Below, piece after piece: positions 17,988-27,026 of a stretch of DNA of 64,000 nucleotides. The DNA is from GM7GCV1 sp965221105 (GTDB taxonomy: Bacteria > Pseudomonadota > Gammaproteobacteria > Pseudomonadales > GM7GCV1): positions 2,666,001-2,730,000 of the forward strand of contig OZ244871.1 in assembly GCA_965221105.1 (NCBI GenBank), given 5' to 3'. The notes below the pieces were generated by a model. That model ran no database searches. It worked only from the letters and a program-made list of their open reading frames with translations, and was not told the DNA's origin. The translations under genes and the position numbers were made by a program. How positions within the stretch are numbered: position 1 is the stretch's first letter; every line of letters begins with the position of its first letter.

Positions 17988-19553
17988 ATGAACAGCCGCA
18001 CACTCCCCATCGGCATACAGGATTTCCGTACGATTCGGGAGCAGGATTGCTATTACGTTGACAAGACCCCCCATATCCGCCGGTTGATAGACCTGGGGAG
18101 ATACTGGTTCCTGTCCCGCCCTCGCCGGTTCGGCAAGAGCCTTCTGGTCGATACCCTGCGGGAACTGTTCGAGGGAAATGAGCAGCTCTTTCAAGGCCTT
18201 GACATCCATGATGACTGGGACTGGTCGGTCAGGCATCCGGTGGTCAAGCTCAGCTTCGACGGGAAGTACAACGAACCGGGGGAGATTGAGGGGGACATCA
18301 TCGAACAGCTGGAGAGCATAGAACGTCATCACAACCTGGCTCCTGCCCATTCGTCCGACACCGGACCCAGACGTCTCCGGAACATTCTGGACCGCCTGCA
18401 CCATGCCACCGGGCACCAGGTGGTGGTGCTGGTCGACGAGTACGACAAGCCGATCCTGGATGTGCTGGAGAACCCGGAGCTGGCGACAGCGAACCGAGAC
18501 TACCTCAGGGGATTTTACGGCATCATCAAGGACAGCGCCGAGCATGTCCGCTTCGTGTTCGTCACCGGGGTGAGCATGTTCTCCAAGGTGAGCCTGTTTT
18601 CAGGTCTCAACAACCTGGACAACATCAGCCTCGACCCGCGCTATGGGACGCTGTGCGGCTATACCGATGCCGACATTGATACCGTATTTGCCCCCGAGCT
18701 GCCGGGCCTGGACCGGGACGAGATCCGGGAATGGTACAACGGCTACCACTGGCGCGGCGACACGCCGGTCTATAACCCCTTTGACGTGCTCTTGCTGTTT
18801 GACAGCCGGGAGTTTCGTCCCTACTGGTTCGAGACCGGTTCGCCCACCTTCCTGTACCGGATGATGATGGAGAACGAGGTGAGCCCGATGGAACTGGAAA
18901 GCAGGACGACTGACGAGAAATTGGTCTCGCAGTTCGATGTGGGTGATATTGGGATAGATGCCCTGCTGTTCCAGACAGGATACCTGACGATCACCAGAGA
19001 GAAGAGGGAGGGCTTCAAGACGTTCTATGTCCTGGACTATCCCAATTTCGAGGTGCAGCAGAGCCTGAACGACGGACTGCTGGGGTACCTCGGAAAGACG
19101 GGCAAGGAGGTGTCGGACCGCGGCATGGAGCTCGGCCGCCTGTTGGCTGCCAACGACTTTGACGGATTCGGGGAGTGCCTGAGATCGTTCTTTGCGGGCA
19201 TTCCGTACCAGTGGCACACAGGCACCAGTCCCGCCCGGTACGAGGCCTGGTACGCCGGGATGCTGTATGCCTGTTTCCGGACCATTGGCCTGGACCTCAG
19301 GGTGGAGGAATCCTCAGGCCGGGGCCGGGCGGACATGGTGGTGTTTCACGGTCGGCAGGTATTCGTGTTCGAGTTCAAGATGGCTGATGGGGAGGATACC
19401 GGGGAGGCGGCCGCCCGGTCGGCGATTGAACAGATCCGGGACAGGGGATACGCTGAACAATACCGGGACAGGGGGGAGCCGGTGCATCTTGTCGGAGTGT
19501 CGTTCAGCCGGGATGCCCGGAATCTGGCAGCGGTGAAGGTGGTGCAGCTGTGA
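17988..19553 (+). CDS. AAA-ATPase-like protein with PD-(D/E)XK nuclease domain (DUF1703 type)
   Basis: A protein of 521 residues of a family very common in some environmental bacteria. The N-terminal AAA part begins LPIGIQDFRTIREQDCYYVD, has Walker A SRPRRFGKSLL (about 43-52) and Walker B VVVLVDEYDKPILD. The C-terminal nuclease-like domain has GRADMVVFHGRQVFVFEFKM, which gives the D...ExK pattern. The function of the family is not known; mobile-element or defence roles are guessed. It appears complete, with an AGGACA ribosome site, and is inserted inside yafQ. Confidence 0.88.
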   Translation: MNSRTLPIGIQDFRTIREQDCYYVDKTPHIRRLIDLGRYWFLSRPRRFGKSLLVDTLRELFEGNEQLFQGLDIHDDWDWSVRHPVVKLSFDGKYNEPGEIEGDIIEQLESIERHHNLAPAHSSDTGPRRLRNILDRLHHATGHQVVVLVDEYDKPILDVLENPELATANRDYLRGFYGIIKDSAEHVRFVFVTGVSMFSKVSLFSGLNNLDNISLDPRYGTLCGYTDADIDTVFAPELPGLDRDEIREWYNGYHWRGDTPVYNPFDVLLLFDSREFRPYWFETGSPTFLYRMMMENEVSPMELESRTTDEKLVSQFDVGDIGIDALLFQTGYLTITREKREGFKTFYVLDYPNFEVQQSLNDGLLGYLGKTGKEVSDRGMELGRLLAANDFDGFGECLRSFFAGIPYQWHTGTSPARYEAWYAGMLYACFRTIGLDLRVEESSGRGRADMVVFHGRQVFVFEFKMADGEDTGEAAARSAIEQIRDRGYAEQYRDRGEPVHLVGVSFSRDARNLAAVKVVQL

Positions 19554-19570
19554 TCACCCGGGCCGGCACC

Positions 19571-19720
19571 TATCTCCTGTCTCGATCACCCTTTCCGGGT
19601 GATTGGAAGGGCTGTCGAGATGCCTGCATTGATCCGGATTGGCTGCTTGTGTACCGCGTGCAGGGAAACAAACCCCATCTGGCTCTGACAGGAAGTCACG
19701 CGAACCTGTTCAAACAGTAA
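19571..19720 (+). pseudogene. yafQ: mRNA interferase YafQ, 3' part
   Basis: The frame reads SPFPGDWKGCRDACIDPDW, then LLVYRVQGNKPHLALTGSHA and NLFKQ with a stop. This is the C-terminal half of YafQ, whose usual form is GNWKGFRDCHIEPDWLLIYKVEGD and LARTGTHSDLF. It continues the 5' fragment at 17673. Together they show that an intact dinJ-yafQ pair stood here before the DUF1703 gene entered. Confidence 0.7.
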
Positions 19721-19810
19721 CCCGACATTTCAAGCCAGAGCACGCTTCATGCTCTTCGAATCGGTTCTTTCTTGAGTGTCGTCCATTGCTACAGTCTATG
19801 CTTGAGATAC

Positions 19811-19910
19811 TGCTCGGACACACAGCGATCTTTCAACAACGCAGATCTATACGCATATTGCCCTGGCGCGACTCAAGGAGCTGCACGGGAGCATCATCCG
19901 CGAGCCTGAT
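19811..19910 (+). repeat. Displaced copy of the xerD 3' end
   Basis: It repeats 17027-17125, including codons for the catalytic tyrosine region (QIYTH in xerD), but indels put it out of frame. Directly behind it stands dsbC, the natural neighbour of xerD. This copy is therefore likely the original end of the gene, cut off by the island. Confidence 0.9.
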
Positions 19911-20013
19911 TGAACTCAGTGTGGGCAAAAACGTCAAAGCGAACATGCCCGGTGGTAGCAATTCATAAAGAATGCTGGCCCGCCACAGAATACCAACAGA
20001 ACCGGAAAACCCG

Positions 20014-20796
20014 ATGAATCAAATTCTTTGCCTGAGAGTGCTCATACTGGTTGCGCTCGTTCACCCAATCCCGGGCCATGCCCAGAAGCTGGACTCTGAT
20101 ACTGCTGCCAACATAGAAGATAAAGTCCTCAAAGAGCTGCGCGACGCACGTCCAGATCTGTCTTTCGGTCAGCCCAAACCCTCACCCATAGAGGGGTATT
20201 TTGAGGTATCGCTTTCAGGAGCCCAAACTATCTACGTGGCAGAAAGCGGGGAGCACTTCTTTTCCGGCGAGCTCTATTTCGCTGAACCTGGGCGCTTCGT
20301 CAACGCGACAGAAATGGCACGTGCCAGAGACCGTCTGGAAGCACTGGCAACCCTGAAAAAGGAAGACATGATCATTTTTTCACCACAGGGCGAGACGAAG
20401 GGTGTGCTCACAGTCTTCACTGATGTCACCTGTGGATTTTGTCGCAAACTGCACAATCAGATGGATGAAATGAACGGCCTGGGCATCGAAGTGCGGTATA
20501 TGGCCTATCCGAGATCAGGCATCAGGCGCGATGGCGCATATACCCGGGAGTATGAGCAGACTGCAAAGGCCTGGTGCACGGAAAATCGCAAGTCCACGCT
20601 GACTGATCTGAAAAATAATCGCCCGGTCGAGGTGCAGACCTGCGATAGCCCGGTCGTGGAGGAGCACTACCGCATCGGCGGTTCCTTTGGCGTGAGCGGC
20701 ACCCCGGCAATAATTCTGCCTGATGGCAGCCTGCTGCCGGGATACAGATCCCCGGGTGATTATGCAGCCATTCTCGGTATCGGAGGCGAGCGTTAG
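20014..20796 (+). CDS. dsbC: Thiol:disulfide interchange protein DsbC
   Basis: A periplasmic disulfide isomerase of 260 residues. An N-terminal signal peptide (about 1-24, ending GHAQ) is followed by the dimerisation domain and the thioredoxin-like catalytic domain with C140-G-F-C143. Another conserved feature is the cis-proline loop GVSGTPAIILPDGS. Cysteines at AWCTEN and VQTCDSP could form a structural disulfide. The ATG at 20014 is chosen because it begins the signal peptide; the frame is open from 19972. Confidence 0.93.
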   Translation: MNQILCLRVLILVALVHPIPGHAQKLDSDTAANIEDKVLKELRDARPDLSFGQPKPSPIEGYFEVSLSGAQTIYVAESGEHFFSGELYFAEPGRFVNATEMARARDRLEALATLKKEDMIIFSPQGETKGVLTVFTDVTCGFCRKLHNQMDEMNGLGIEVRYMAYPRSGIRRDGAYTREYEQTAKAWCTENRKSTLTDLKNNRPVEVQTCDSPVVEEHYRIGGSFGVSGTPAIILPDGSLLPGYRSPGDYAAILGIGGER

Positions 20797-20941
20797 AATG
20801 CCAGTGTGTCTCCTCTGGAACCAGGCTCATTGCTGATAAGCCGTGCTACAATGCGCGGCCTTTTTGGCTCGCGGTCAGAGCACAGGGTGCAAGCCGGAGG
20901 TTACTGACAGGAGTTGATCAATTCCTTCCCAGGGAGTGTGC

Positions 20942-22252
20942 GTGAATCAGTTCAGAATAGGCATCTGCGGCATGGGTGCCGTCGGCGGTGGCACCTACGA
21001 GGTACTGAAACGCAACGCAGAAAAGATCAACCAACGCAGTGGTGTATCGATCGAGGTAGTGCACCTTGGGATGCGTAAGGCCAAAGCTGGCCTGGACACC
21101 GGAGATCTTCGAGTCAGCTCGGATGTTCTTGAGGTCGCCGGAGACCCCGAGGTCGATCTGATCGTGGAATCCATTGGCGGTACCGAAATTGCCAGGCACT
21201 TGATCCTGAAAGCCATTGCCAATGGCAAGCATGTGGTGACGGCAAACAAGGCCCTGATCGCTGAGCAGGGTAGTGAAATATTTGCGGCAGCGGCAGAGCA
21301 GGGCGTATCAGTTGGCTACGAAGCGGCTGTTGCTGGAGGTATTCCCATCATTGGAGCCCTGCGCGAAGGCCTGGCAGCCAATGACATTCAATGTATCTTT
21401 GGAATCATTAATGGCACCGGCAACTTTATCCTGACGGAAATGCGTGATGCTGAGCGTCCTTTTGCTGATGTTCTGACCGAGGCCCAGGCGCTGGGCTATG
21501 CAGAGGCAAATCCGAGCTTTGACATAGATGGTATTGACGCTGCTCACAAGCTGACCATCATGGCGTCAATTGCCTTCGCTGTCCCACTGCAGTTTCACCG
21601 TGTCTATACCCAGGGCATATCCGCCATAGAAAACGAGGATGTTCGCCATGCTGAAGAGCTTGGACACGTCATAAAACACCTGGGAATATGTCGACGGACA
21701 GCCCGGGGTATAGAGCTCAGGGTTCACCCGACCCTGATCCCATTCGAACGCCTGCTCGCCAAGGTGGACGGGGTCATGAATGCCGTCATGGTGCAGAGTG
21801 ATGCAGCGCAGTCGACTCTGTACTACGGCCCGGGCGCGGGCGCAGAGCCAACGGCATCCTCAGTGGTTGCCGACATTATCGCCATAGCGCGCCAGACTGG
21901 GAGTCAAAGTTCATCTGTTCCCTATCTCGGCGTTCCTTTGTCTGCCCTGCGAAGCGGGGCTGATAACGAAATCCTCGACATTGACGAGTGCGAAACGTCG
22001 TTTTATCTGCGCTTTCGCGCCGAAGATCGGCCAGGCGTGCTTTCCCGCATTACCCAGGCCGTGAGCGACGCTGGCATCAGTGTTGAGGCTATCCAGCAAA
22101 AAGAACCTGCTGTTGGTGACTCCCAGGCCACCATCGTCATGATTACGAATCAGGCACCGGAGTCCCGGCTGCGTGCACTTGTACAGACACTAAACAATCT
22201 GGATGTGATCAGCAGAGAGGTCGTATGCATCCGTGTCGAGAACCTCGCCTAA
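20942..22252 (+). CDS. hom: Homoserine dehydrogenase
   Basis: This enzyme reduces aspartate semialdehyde to homoserine with NAD(P)H, for threonine and methionine. The 436 residues show the nucleotide-binding GICGMGAVGGGTYEVL, KHVVTANKALIAEQG, the substrate site YEAAVAGGIPIIGALREGL, NGTGNFILTEM and the C-terminal ACT domain beginning FYLRFRAEDRPGVLSRITQA, which usually gives threonine feedback. The GTG at 20942 is preferred over one six bases earlier because CCAGGGAG stands at the right distance. thrC follows 31 bases downstream. Confidence 0.96.
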   Translation: MNQFRIGICGMGAVGGGTYEVLKRNAEKINQRSGVSIEVVHLGMRKAKAGLDTGDLRVSSDVLEVAGDPEVDLIVESIGGTEIARHLILKAIANGKHVVTANKALIAEQGSEIFAAAAEQGVSVGYEAAVAGGIPIIGALREGLAANDIQCIFGIINGTGNFILTEMRDAERPFADVLTEAQALGYAEANPSFDIDGIDAAHKLTIMASIAFAVPLQFHRVYTQGISAIENEDVRHAEELGHVIKHLGICRRTARGIELRVHPTLIPFERLLAKVDGVMNAVMVQSDAAQSTLYYGPGAGAEPTASSVVADIIAIARQTGSQSSSVPYLGVPLSALRSGADNEILDIDECETSFYLRFRAEDRPGVLSRITQAVSDAGISVEAIQQKEPAVGDSQATIVMITNQAPESRLRALVQTLNNLDVISREVVCIRVENLA

Positions 22253-22283
22253 GTCTTCATGGTACAGAGTTGAGACGGGTTCC

Positions 22284-23684
22284 GTGAAGTATGTAAGCAC
22301 CAGGGGGAGCGCTCCGGAACTGGACTTTGAGGATGTAGTTCTGGCAGGTCTCGCAACGGATGGAGGACTGTACGTTCCCACGGAATTGCCGGTCTTTGAT
22401 CAGGACAGGATTCGATCCTTCGCGGGGATGAGCTATCAGCAGGTTGCCGTGGAAGTCATGCACCCATTTGTAGCTGGTGCCCTGGCACACTCAGAACTGC
22501 GGACCCTGGTGGATGAGGCCTATGCCGATTTTCGCCATGCAGCAATTGCACCTCTGGTGCAGCTTGACCCAAACCTCTGGGTGCTTGAACTGTTTCATGG
22601 GCCGACGCTCGCATTCAAGGATTTTGCCCTGCAGTTTCTGGGACGCCTGCTGGATCTGATTCTTGAACGCCGCGGGCAGAGAGCGGCCATCCTGGGTGCC
22701 ACCTCAGGTGATACGGGCTCAGCTGCAATCGAGGGCTGCAGGCACTGTGACAATGTGGATATTTTTATCCTGCATCCCCATGGTCGTATCTCGGAAGTCC
22801 AACGTCGGCAGATGACAACTGTACTGACCGACAATGTCAGAAATATTGCCATCAAAGGCAACTTTGATGAGTGCCAGAACATGGTCAAGGCAAGCTTTGC
22901 CGATCAAGGGTTTTTGCCCCAGGGACGCCAGCTTGTCGCGGTCAACTCAATTAACTGGGCCAGGATAATGGCCCAGATCGTGTACTATTTTTATTCTGCT
23001 GTTGCACTGGGCGCACCGGAGCGCAGCGTTGCCTTTTCAGTACCTACCGGAAATTTTGGCGACATCTTCGCCGGCTATCTGGCCAAAAAAATGGGGTTGC
23101 CCGTTGAGCGACTGGTAATTGCTACCAATTCCAACGATATTCTGCACCGGTGTATCAGCGACAATGATTACAGTCTGCGTTCGCTGGTTCATAGTCTTTC
23201 CCCAAGTATGGATATCATGATCTCGAGCAACTTTGAGCGGCTGTTGTACGACCTCTATGACACAGATGCAGCAGCTATAACTCATCTGATGGAGCAACTG
23301 AAAACATCCGGGGAAATCAGACTGAGCGCACCGACCCTGGAGCGTGCTCGCACGCTTTTTTGCAGTCACCGCCTCGATGACCAGGCTGTAGTTGATGTGA
23401 TTCGCAGGCACTATCAATGCAGCGAGTACCTGCTTGATCCTCACTCGGCCATCGGTGTGGCCGCAGCCGAATCCAACAGGGCAGGTGCTGGTGTCCCCAT
23501 GATCTGTCTTGCCACAGCTCACCCTGCCAAGTTCCCGGAAGCCGTCAGGAAATCCGGGTACCCCTCTGATCCACTCCTGCCGCAGCACATGGCAGATCTG
23601 TTTGAACGACCGGAATCATGCCAGGTGCTGGATATGGATCTATCAGCGGTACAGGACTATATCACTGCGCACATACGCAGCTGA
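22284..23684 (+). CDS. thrC: Threonine synthase
   Basis: ThrC converts O-phosphohomoserine to threonine with pyridoxal phosphate. The family beginning KYVSTRGSAPELDFEDVVLA places the start at GTG 22284, giving 466 residues, though the frame is open to 22233. The pyridoxal-phosphate lysine is K112 in LAFKDFALQFLG. Other conserved parts are GATSGDTGSAAI and SVPTGNFGDIFAGYLAKKMG. It is in one operon with hom and probably recJ, 13 bases downstream. Confidence 0.95.
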   Translation: MKYVSTRGSAPELDFEDVVLAGLATDGGLYVPTELPVFDQDRIRSFAGMSYQQVAVEVMHPFVAGALAHSELRTLVDEAYADFRHAAIAPLVQLDPNLWVLELFHGPTLAFKDFALQFLGRLLDLILERRGQRAAILGATSGDTGSAAIEGCRHCDNVDIFILHPHGRISEVQRRQMTTVLTDNVRNIAIKGNFDECQNMVKASFADQGFLPQGRQLVAVNSINWARIMAQIVYYFYSAVALGAPERSVAFSVPTGNFGDIFAGYLAKKMGLPVERLVIATNSNDILHRCISDNDYSLRSLVHSLSPSMDIMISSNFERLLYDLYDTDAAAITHLMEQLKTSGEIRLSAPTLERARTLFCSHRLDDQAVVDVIRRHYQCSEYLLDPHSAIGVAAAESNRAGAGVPMICLATAHPAKFPEAVRKSGYPSDPLLPQHMADLFERPESCQVLDMDLSAVQDYITAHIRS

Positions 23685-23697
23685 CATACACAGACAG

Positions 23698-25413
23698 GTG
23701 ATCAAACAAAGACCCATTGACCCAGACAGCGAATACCTGATTTCAGAGGACAACGAAGTCATCCGCCGCATTCTGCTGGGACGAGGCCTGTCGAACCAGA
23801 GCGATATGGATCAGCGCCTGGCGGGGATGGAGTCTCCAGATTCGCTGGCACAGCTGACCGAAGCCACAGATATTCTGGAACACGCACTGCGTGAGCAGAA
23901 GCGGGTGCTCATATGCGGTGACTACGATGCTGATGGTGCCACCAGTACTGCGTTGCTCCATCGCGTATTGACAGAACTCGGACTGGAGCAACTTGACTTT
24001 CTGGTTCCCAACAGGTTCGACTACGGCTATGGCCTCTCGCCTGAGCTGGTACATGCTTCCGCGGACTATGGTCCACAACTGATCATTACCGTTGACAATG
24101 GGATCTCCAGCATTGAGGGCATTGCGCTGGCGCGGTCGATGGGTATTGATGTGCTGGTCACTGATCACCATCTTCCAGGAACACGACTTCCGGAAGCGAA
24201 CGCAATCCTCAACCCCAATCAGCCTGGCTGTGCCTTTCCGGCCAAAAGCCTGGCGGGTGTTGGCGTGGTGTTCTATCTGCTGATCGGTCTGAGGGCGGCA
24301 CTTCGGAGCAGCAACTGGTTTGAATCTCGTCAGATGAAGGAACCACGTCTGGAGCGCTATCTGGATCTTGTCGCCCTTGGGACAGTAGCCGATCTGGTGC
24401 CCTTGGGACGCCTCAATCGCATACTGGTTGCTCGGGGACTCAGTCTGATCCGCTCGGGCGGCGGTAATCCTGGTATCCGTCAACTGTTCGCAGTATCGGG
24501 TAAGGAAACAATCCACGCGAGAGCTTCCGATCTGGGTTTCGCCATAGGCTCCAGGCTCAATGCTGCGGGACGTCTGGATGACATGTCCCTTGGCATACAA
24601 TGCCTGCTGGCTGAGGATGAACAGACGGCTTTGGAACATGCGCAGGAGCTGCACCAGATCAACCGGGAACGCCGCCAGATCCAGGATCAGATGAATCGGG
24701 AGGCGGAAGCAGCCCTGAATGAAGTGGAGGTCGATCCTCGACATTCTGCCTGGAGCTACTGCGCATACCAGCCGGACTGGCATGAGGGCCTGGTCGGCCT
24801 GGTCGCGTCGCGACTCAAGGAAAAGCTGTATCGGCCGGTGGTCGCCTTTGCCAGAAGCAAGACTGGTGAGCTCAAGGGCTCGGCTCGGTCTGTTACGGGT
24901 TGTCACATTCGTGATTGCCTTGCACTGGTTGCCAGCCTCAATCCAGATCTGATTATAAAATTTGGAGGCCATGCCATGGCTGCTGGTCTCAGCATACGGG
25001 AGAAAGACTACGATCTGTTTTGCGAACAGTTCGATGCGGCGGTTCGTACCCTTGTCGATGAAGATGCTCTGCACTCCATTACCTGGACTGACGGCACCTT
25101 ATCTGATGACGAGCTGCACCTGGAATTTGCCCGTACGCTCGAGGCGCTGCTGCCTTGGGGGCAGGGTATTCCAGAGCCCCAGTTTACAGGCATCTTCGAA
25201 ATTGTCGCTCTGCAACAGCTCTCCGGCCCGCACCTGAAAATGCGGCTGGTGCAGGAAGGCTCAGCTCAGGTGCTCGACGCTGTCTGGTTCAATGTTCCCG
25301 GGGATCAGGGAGTCAATGAGGGTGACGATATCAGAGCCGTCTATACACTTTCGGTCAACCGCTTCAGGAATAGTGAAAGTCTGCAGCTGCACATTGTGGA
25401 CGTAGTACCCTGA
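23698..25413 (+). CDS. recJ: Single-strand-specific 5'-3' exonuclease RecJ
   Basis: RecJ degrades single-stranded DNA in recombination and mismatch repair. The 571 residues have the DHH-family motifs: CGDYDADGATST (near 72-82), the DNGISS segment, TDHHLPG with D156-H157-H158, VALGTVADLVPL and the DHHA1 domain with FGGHAMAAGLSI. The GTG at 23698 follows thrC by 13 bases and gives the family start; the frame is open further into thrC. Its last 264 bases plus about 130 bases downstream are repeated at 30060-30450. Confidence 0.95.
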   Translation: MIKQRPIDPDSEYLISEDNEVIRRILLGRGLSNQSDMDQRLAGMESPDSLAQLTEATDILEHALREQKRVLICGDYDADGATSTALLHRVLTELGLEQLDFLVPNRFDYGYGLSPELVHASADYGPQLIITVDNGISSIEGIALARSMGIDVLVTDHHLPGTRLPEANAILNPNQPGCAFPAKSLAGVGVVFYLLIGLRAALRSSNWFESRQMKEPRLERYLDLVALGTVADLVPLGRLNRILVARGLSLIRSGGGNPGIRQLFAVSGKETIHARASDLGFAIGSRLNAAGRLDDMSLGIQCLLAEDEQTALEHAQELHQINRERRQIQDQMNREAEAALNEVEVDPRHSAWSYCAYQPDWHEGLVGLVASRLKEKLYRPVVAFARSKTGELKGSARSVTGCHIRDCLALVASLNPDLIIKFGGHAMAAGLSIREKDYDLFCEQFDAAVRTLVDEDALHSITWTDGTLSDDELHLEFARTLEALLPWGQGIPEPQFTGIFEIVALQQLSGPHLKMRLVQEGSAQVLDAVWFNVPGDQGVNEGDDIRAVYTLSVNRFRNSESLQLHIVDVVP

Positions 25414-25542
25414 AAGTCGCGTTCCCGCATAGGATTTTTGGAGTGGATATTATGTGAGCTCTGTGACGTACACCCTGCAGTTGCTTTACCCCCTTACCGT
25501 GACCGGGTGAAGCTGTTACTCTGGAGCTGACAAAAAACGTAA
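25150..25542 (+). repeat. recJ 3' end and downstream flank, copy in the intact gene
   Basis: This direct repeat of about 390 bases matches 30060-30450. The match is near perfect over the last about 220 bases, which include the stop codon and about 130 bases behind it. It is looser over the first about 170 bases, where many differences fall on third codon positions. Confidence 0.92.
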
Positions 25543-25832
25543 TGGATCGTGCGGTCAAAGGTTGGGAACGGCCGCTCGTATAAAGGAAGCTGTATGCCAC
25601 TTTCGAGGAGGGAATCGGCAACCCAGCCAATGGCCGTTGTTGATTACACTGTCTGCCCAGCGAAGACTTTTGCTGAGGAGAACGGCGATCCGCCCCGATA
25701 GTTCGTGACCTGTCGGTTCAGCCGTGTTTCTGACTTATCCCATCGCTACAAGAATTTTCAAGCTGAGTTTGCTTGCAACCCTAATTGAAACCCCGATTGA
25801 AGCCTTACTTTATTTGTAGTAACATTAATTGA

Positions 25833-26114
25833 ATGGAAGTCGAATATGACGAGAACAAGCGCATTGCAACACTAGAAGCCAGGGGGCTGGACATGGCCCG
25901 GTCCTCTGCAATCCTGAATGGTCCAACGCTGACCGCCCGAAACGGCCGAAAAGAGTATGGCGAAGAACGAAACATCAGCATCGTTTTTCTTGACGATACC
26001 ATGGTGGTTCTTGTCTGGACGCTTCGCGGCGATGAGTACAGGATTATTAGCTTGAGGAAAGCAAATGAAAGAGAAAGAAAGTTCTATTCACAACGATTCG
26101 GACTGGGATCCTGA
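25833..26114 (+). CDS. brnT: BrnT-type toxin
   Basis: A RelE-fold ribonuclease of 93 residues. It shows the BrnT pattern: VEYDENKRIATLEARGLDM, the core NISIVFLDDTMVVLVWTLRG and the active-site stretch EYRIISLRKANERERKFY, whose arginines and aspartate/glutamate form the RNase site. It overlaps the antitoxin gene by 50 bases. The toxin-first order is usual for BrnTA. Confidence 0.88.
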   Translation: MEVEYDENKRIATLEARGLDMARSSAILNGPTLTARNGRKEYGEERNISIVFLDDTMVVLVWTLRGDEYRIISLRKANERERKFYSQRFGLGS

Positions 26115-26331
26115 TGTTGCTCCCGACTTGATCCGGGGCGGCTGGCCCGAGAAATTTGCAGCCGCCAAGGTCCGCCGGGGCCGTCCAGCGTCCGACAATC
26201 CGAAGGTTTCAACCACAATTCGGCTATCGAGAGAGGTGATTGATTATTTTCGTGCCGATGGCCGCGGCTGGCAGACCCGGATCAATGATGCTCTCCGGGA
26301 CTGGATCGAACAGCAGAAAACGGCGCCTTAG
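26065..26331 (+). CDS. brnA: BrnA-type antitoxin
   Basis: The partner of BrnT, 88 residues. The N-terminal part is acidic and likely wraps the toxin (DWDPDVAPDLIRGG). The C-terminal ribbon-helix-helix is visible as KVSTTIRLSREVIDYFRADG and WQTRINDALRDWIE, the form known from BrnA. It should bind the operon's own promoter as a repressor. Confidence 0.88.
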   Translation: MKEKESSIHNDSDWDPDVAPDLIRGGWPEKFAAAKVRRGRPASDNPKVSTTIRLSREVIDYFRADGRGWQTRINDALRDWIEQQKTAP

Positions 26332-26439
26332 CCTTTCGTGTTTCCAGCCATGCAGGCAATATCCAGTACAGAAAACAAATAGAACGACAAAAGCTCGTCT
26401 TTCTTGCGAGCGCGGATGCGCGAATGGAATAAGCTGAAT

Positions 26440-26790
26440 CCTCAACTTCAGCAACAATGAGGCGCCGTTCTGCCGGGCTGCCAGCCCCAGCCACGTGCCT
26501 CGGAAGGTTGCGATAGAGCGCAGGCCGCTGCCCGCCAGCCGACGGAAGCCGAGGTAGTGATGGTGGTCCATGAGCGCGTCCCAGAACGGGCGTTCCTGCG
26601 GGGTTATCGGACGGACCCTGACCTCGGACAGGGAGAAGCTCTCCGGAGTTTCCCGGAGGAGTGGATAAGCTTCCGCGTGTGCGTGAATGCCATGGCGGGA
26701 CAGTAGTCTGGGCAGATAGAACTGGTCTGGATTAGCTTGAAGCTGTTTCCTGAATTGCCTACTCCAGAAACTTAATGAAGCACAAGGGAT
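26440..26790 (-). pseudogene. DUF4338 (Druantia DruA-like) remnant, N-terminal and middle part
   Basis: Read on the minus strand from about 26790, the frame gives RQFRKQLQANPDQFYLPRLL, then ERPFWDALMDHHHYLGF and GLRSIATFRGTWLGLA. These are the phrases of DUF4338 proteins, to which DruA of the Druantia anti-phage system belongs. The continuation, normally with an RDRWIGW-type motif, is lost in unrelated sequence after about 26440. A second piece with the later part of the domain is at 56.9-57.1 kb. Confidence 0.6.
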
Positions 26791-27026
26791 ACTGGTATGA
26801 ATGCTGGTATGAACATAGGGAAGATGTTTTATGTGAGTCCAATGCCCGCATGAAATTTCACAAGGCGTATTGCCATAGATGATCCGTGCGCTACACTCAG
26901 ATTCAAGATTGGGTTAGTACGTACTTTCTCTCGACGCAGTATTCATCGGGAAGAAGGTTGATGAAATCATGAAATTTTATAACCGTTTCAGTTACAGGTA
27001 TCTTCCGATGTACAGGAGACAGTAGA

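Larger units (their letters stand above)
17126..19910. mobile_element. Island between xerD and dsbC, bounded by repeated xerD 3' ends
   Basis: About 2.8 kb is inserted between two genes that normally adjoin. It holds, in order, about 250 bases without recognisable genes (17126-17380), a palindromic repeat, a broken dinJ, the first part of yafQ, a DUF1703 gene, the second part of yafQ, and the displaced xerD end. No integrase gene is left. The boundary repeat is the reason to call it an inserted unit. Confidence 0.6.

Noticed and set aside
18600..19217. Minus-strand frame in the DUF1703 gene
   Set aside because: It is antisense to a gene with clear Walker and nuclease motifs.
23743..25074. 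Minus-strand frame of 443 codons inside recJ
   Set aside because: RecJ motifs on the plus strand are complete; the antisense frame has no recognisable domain.
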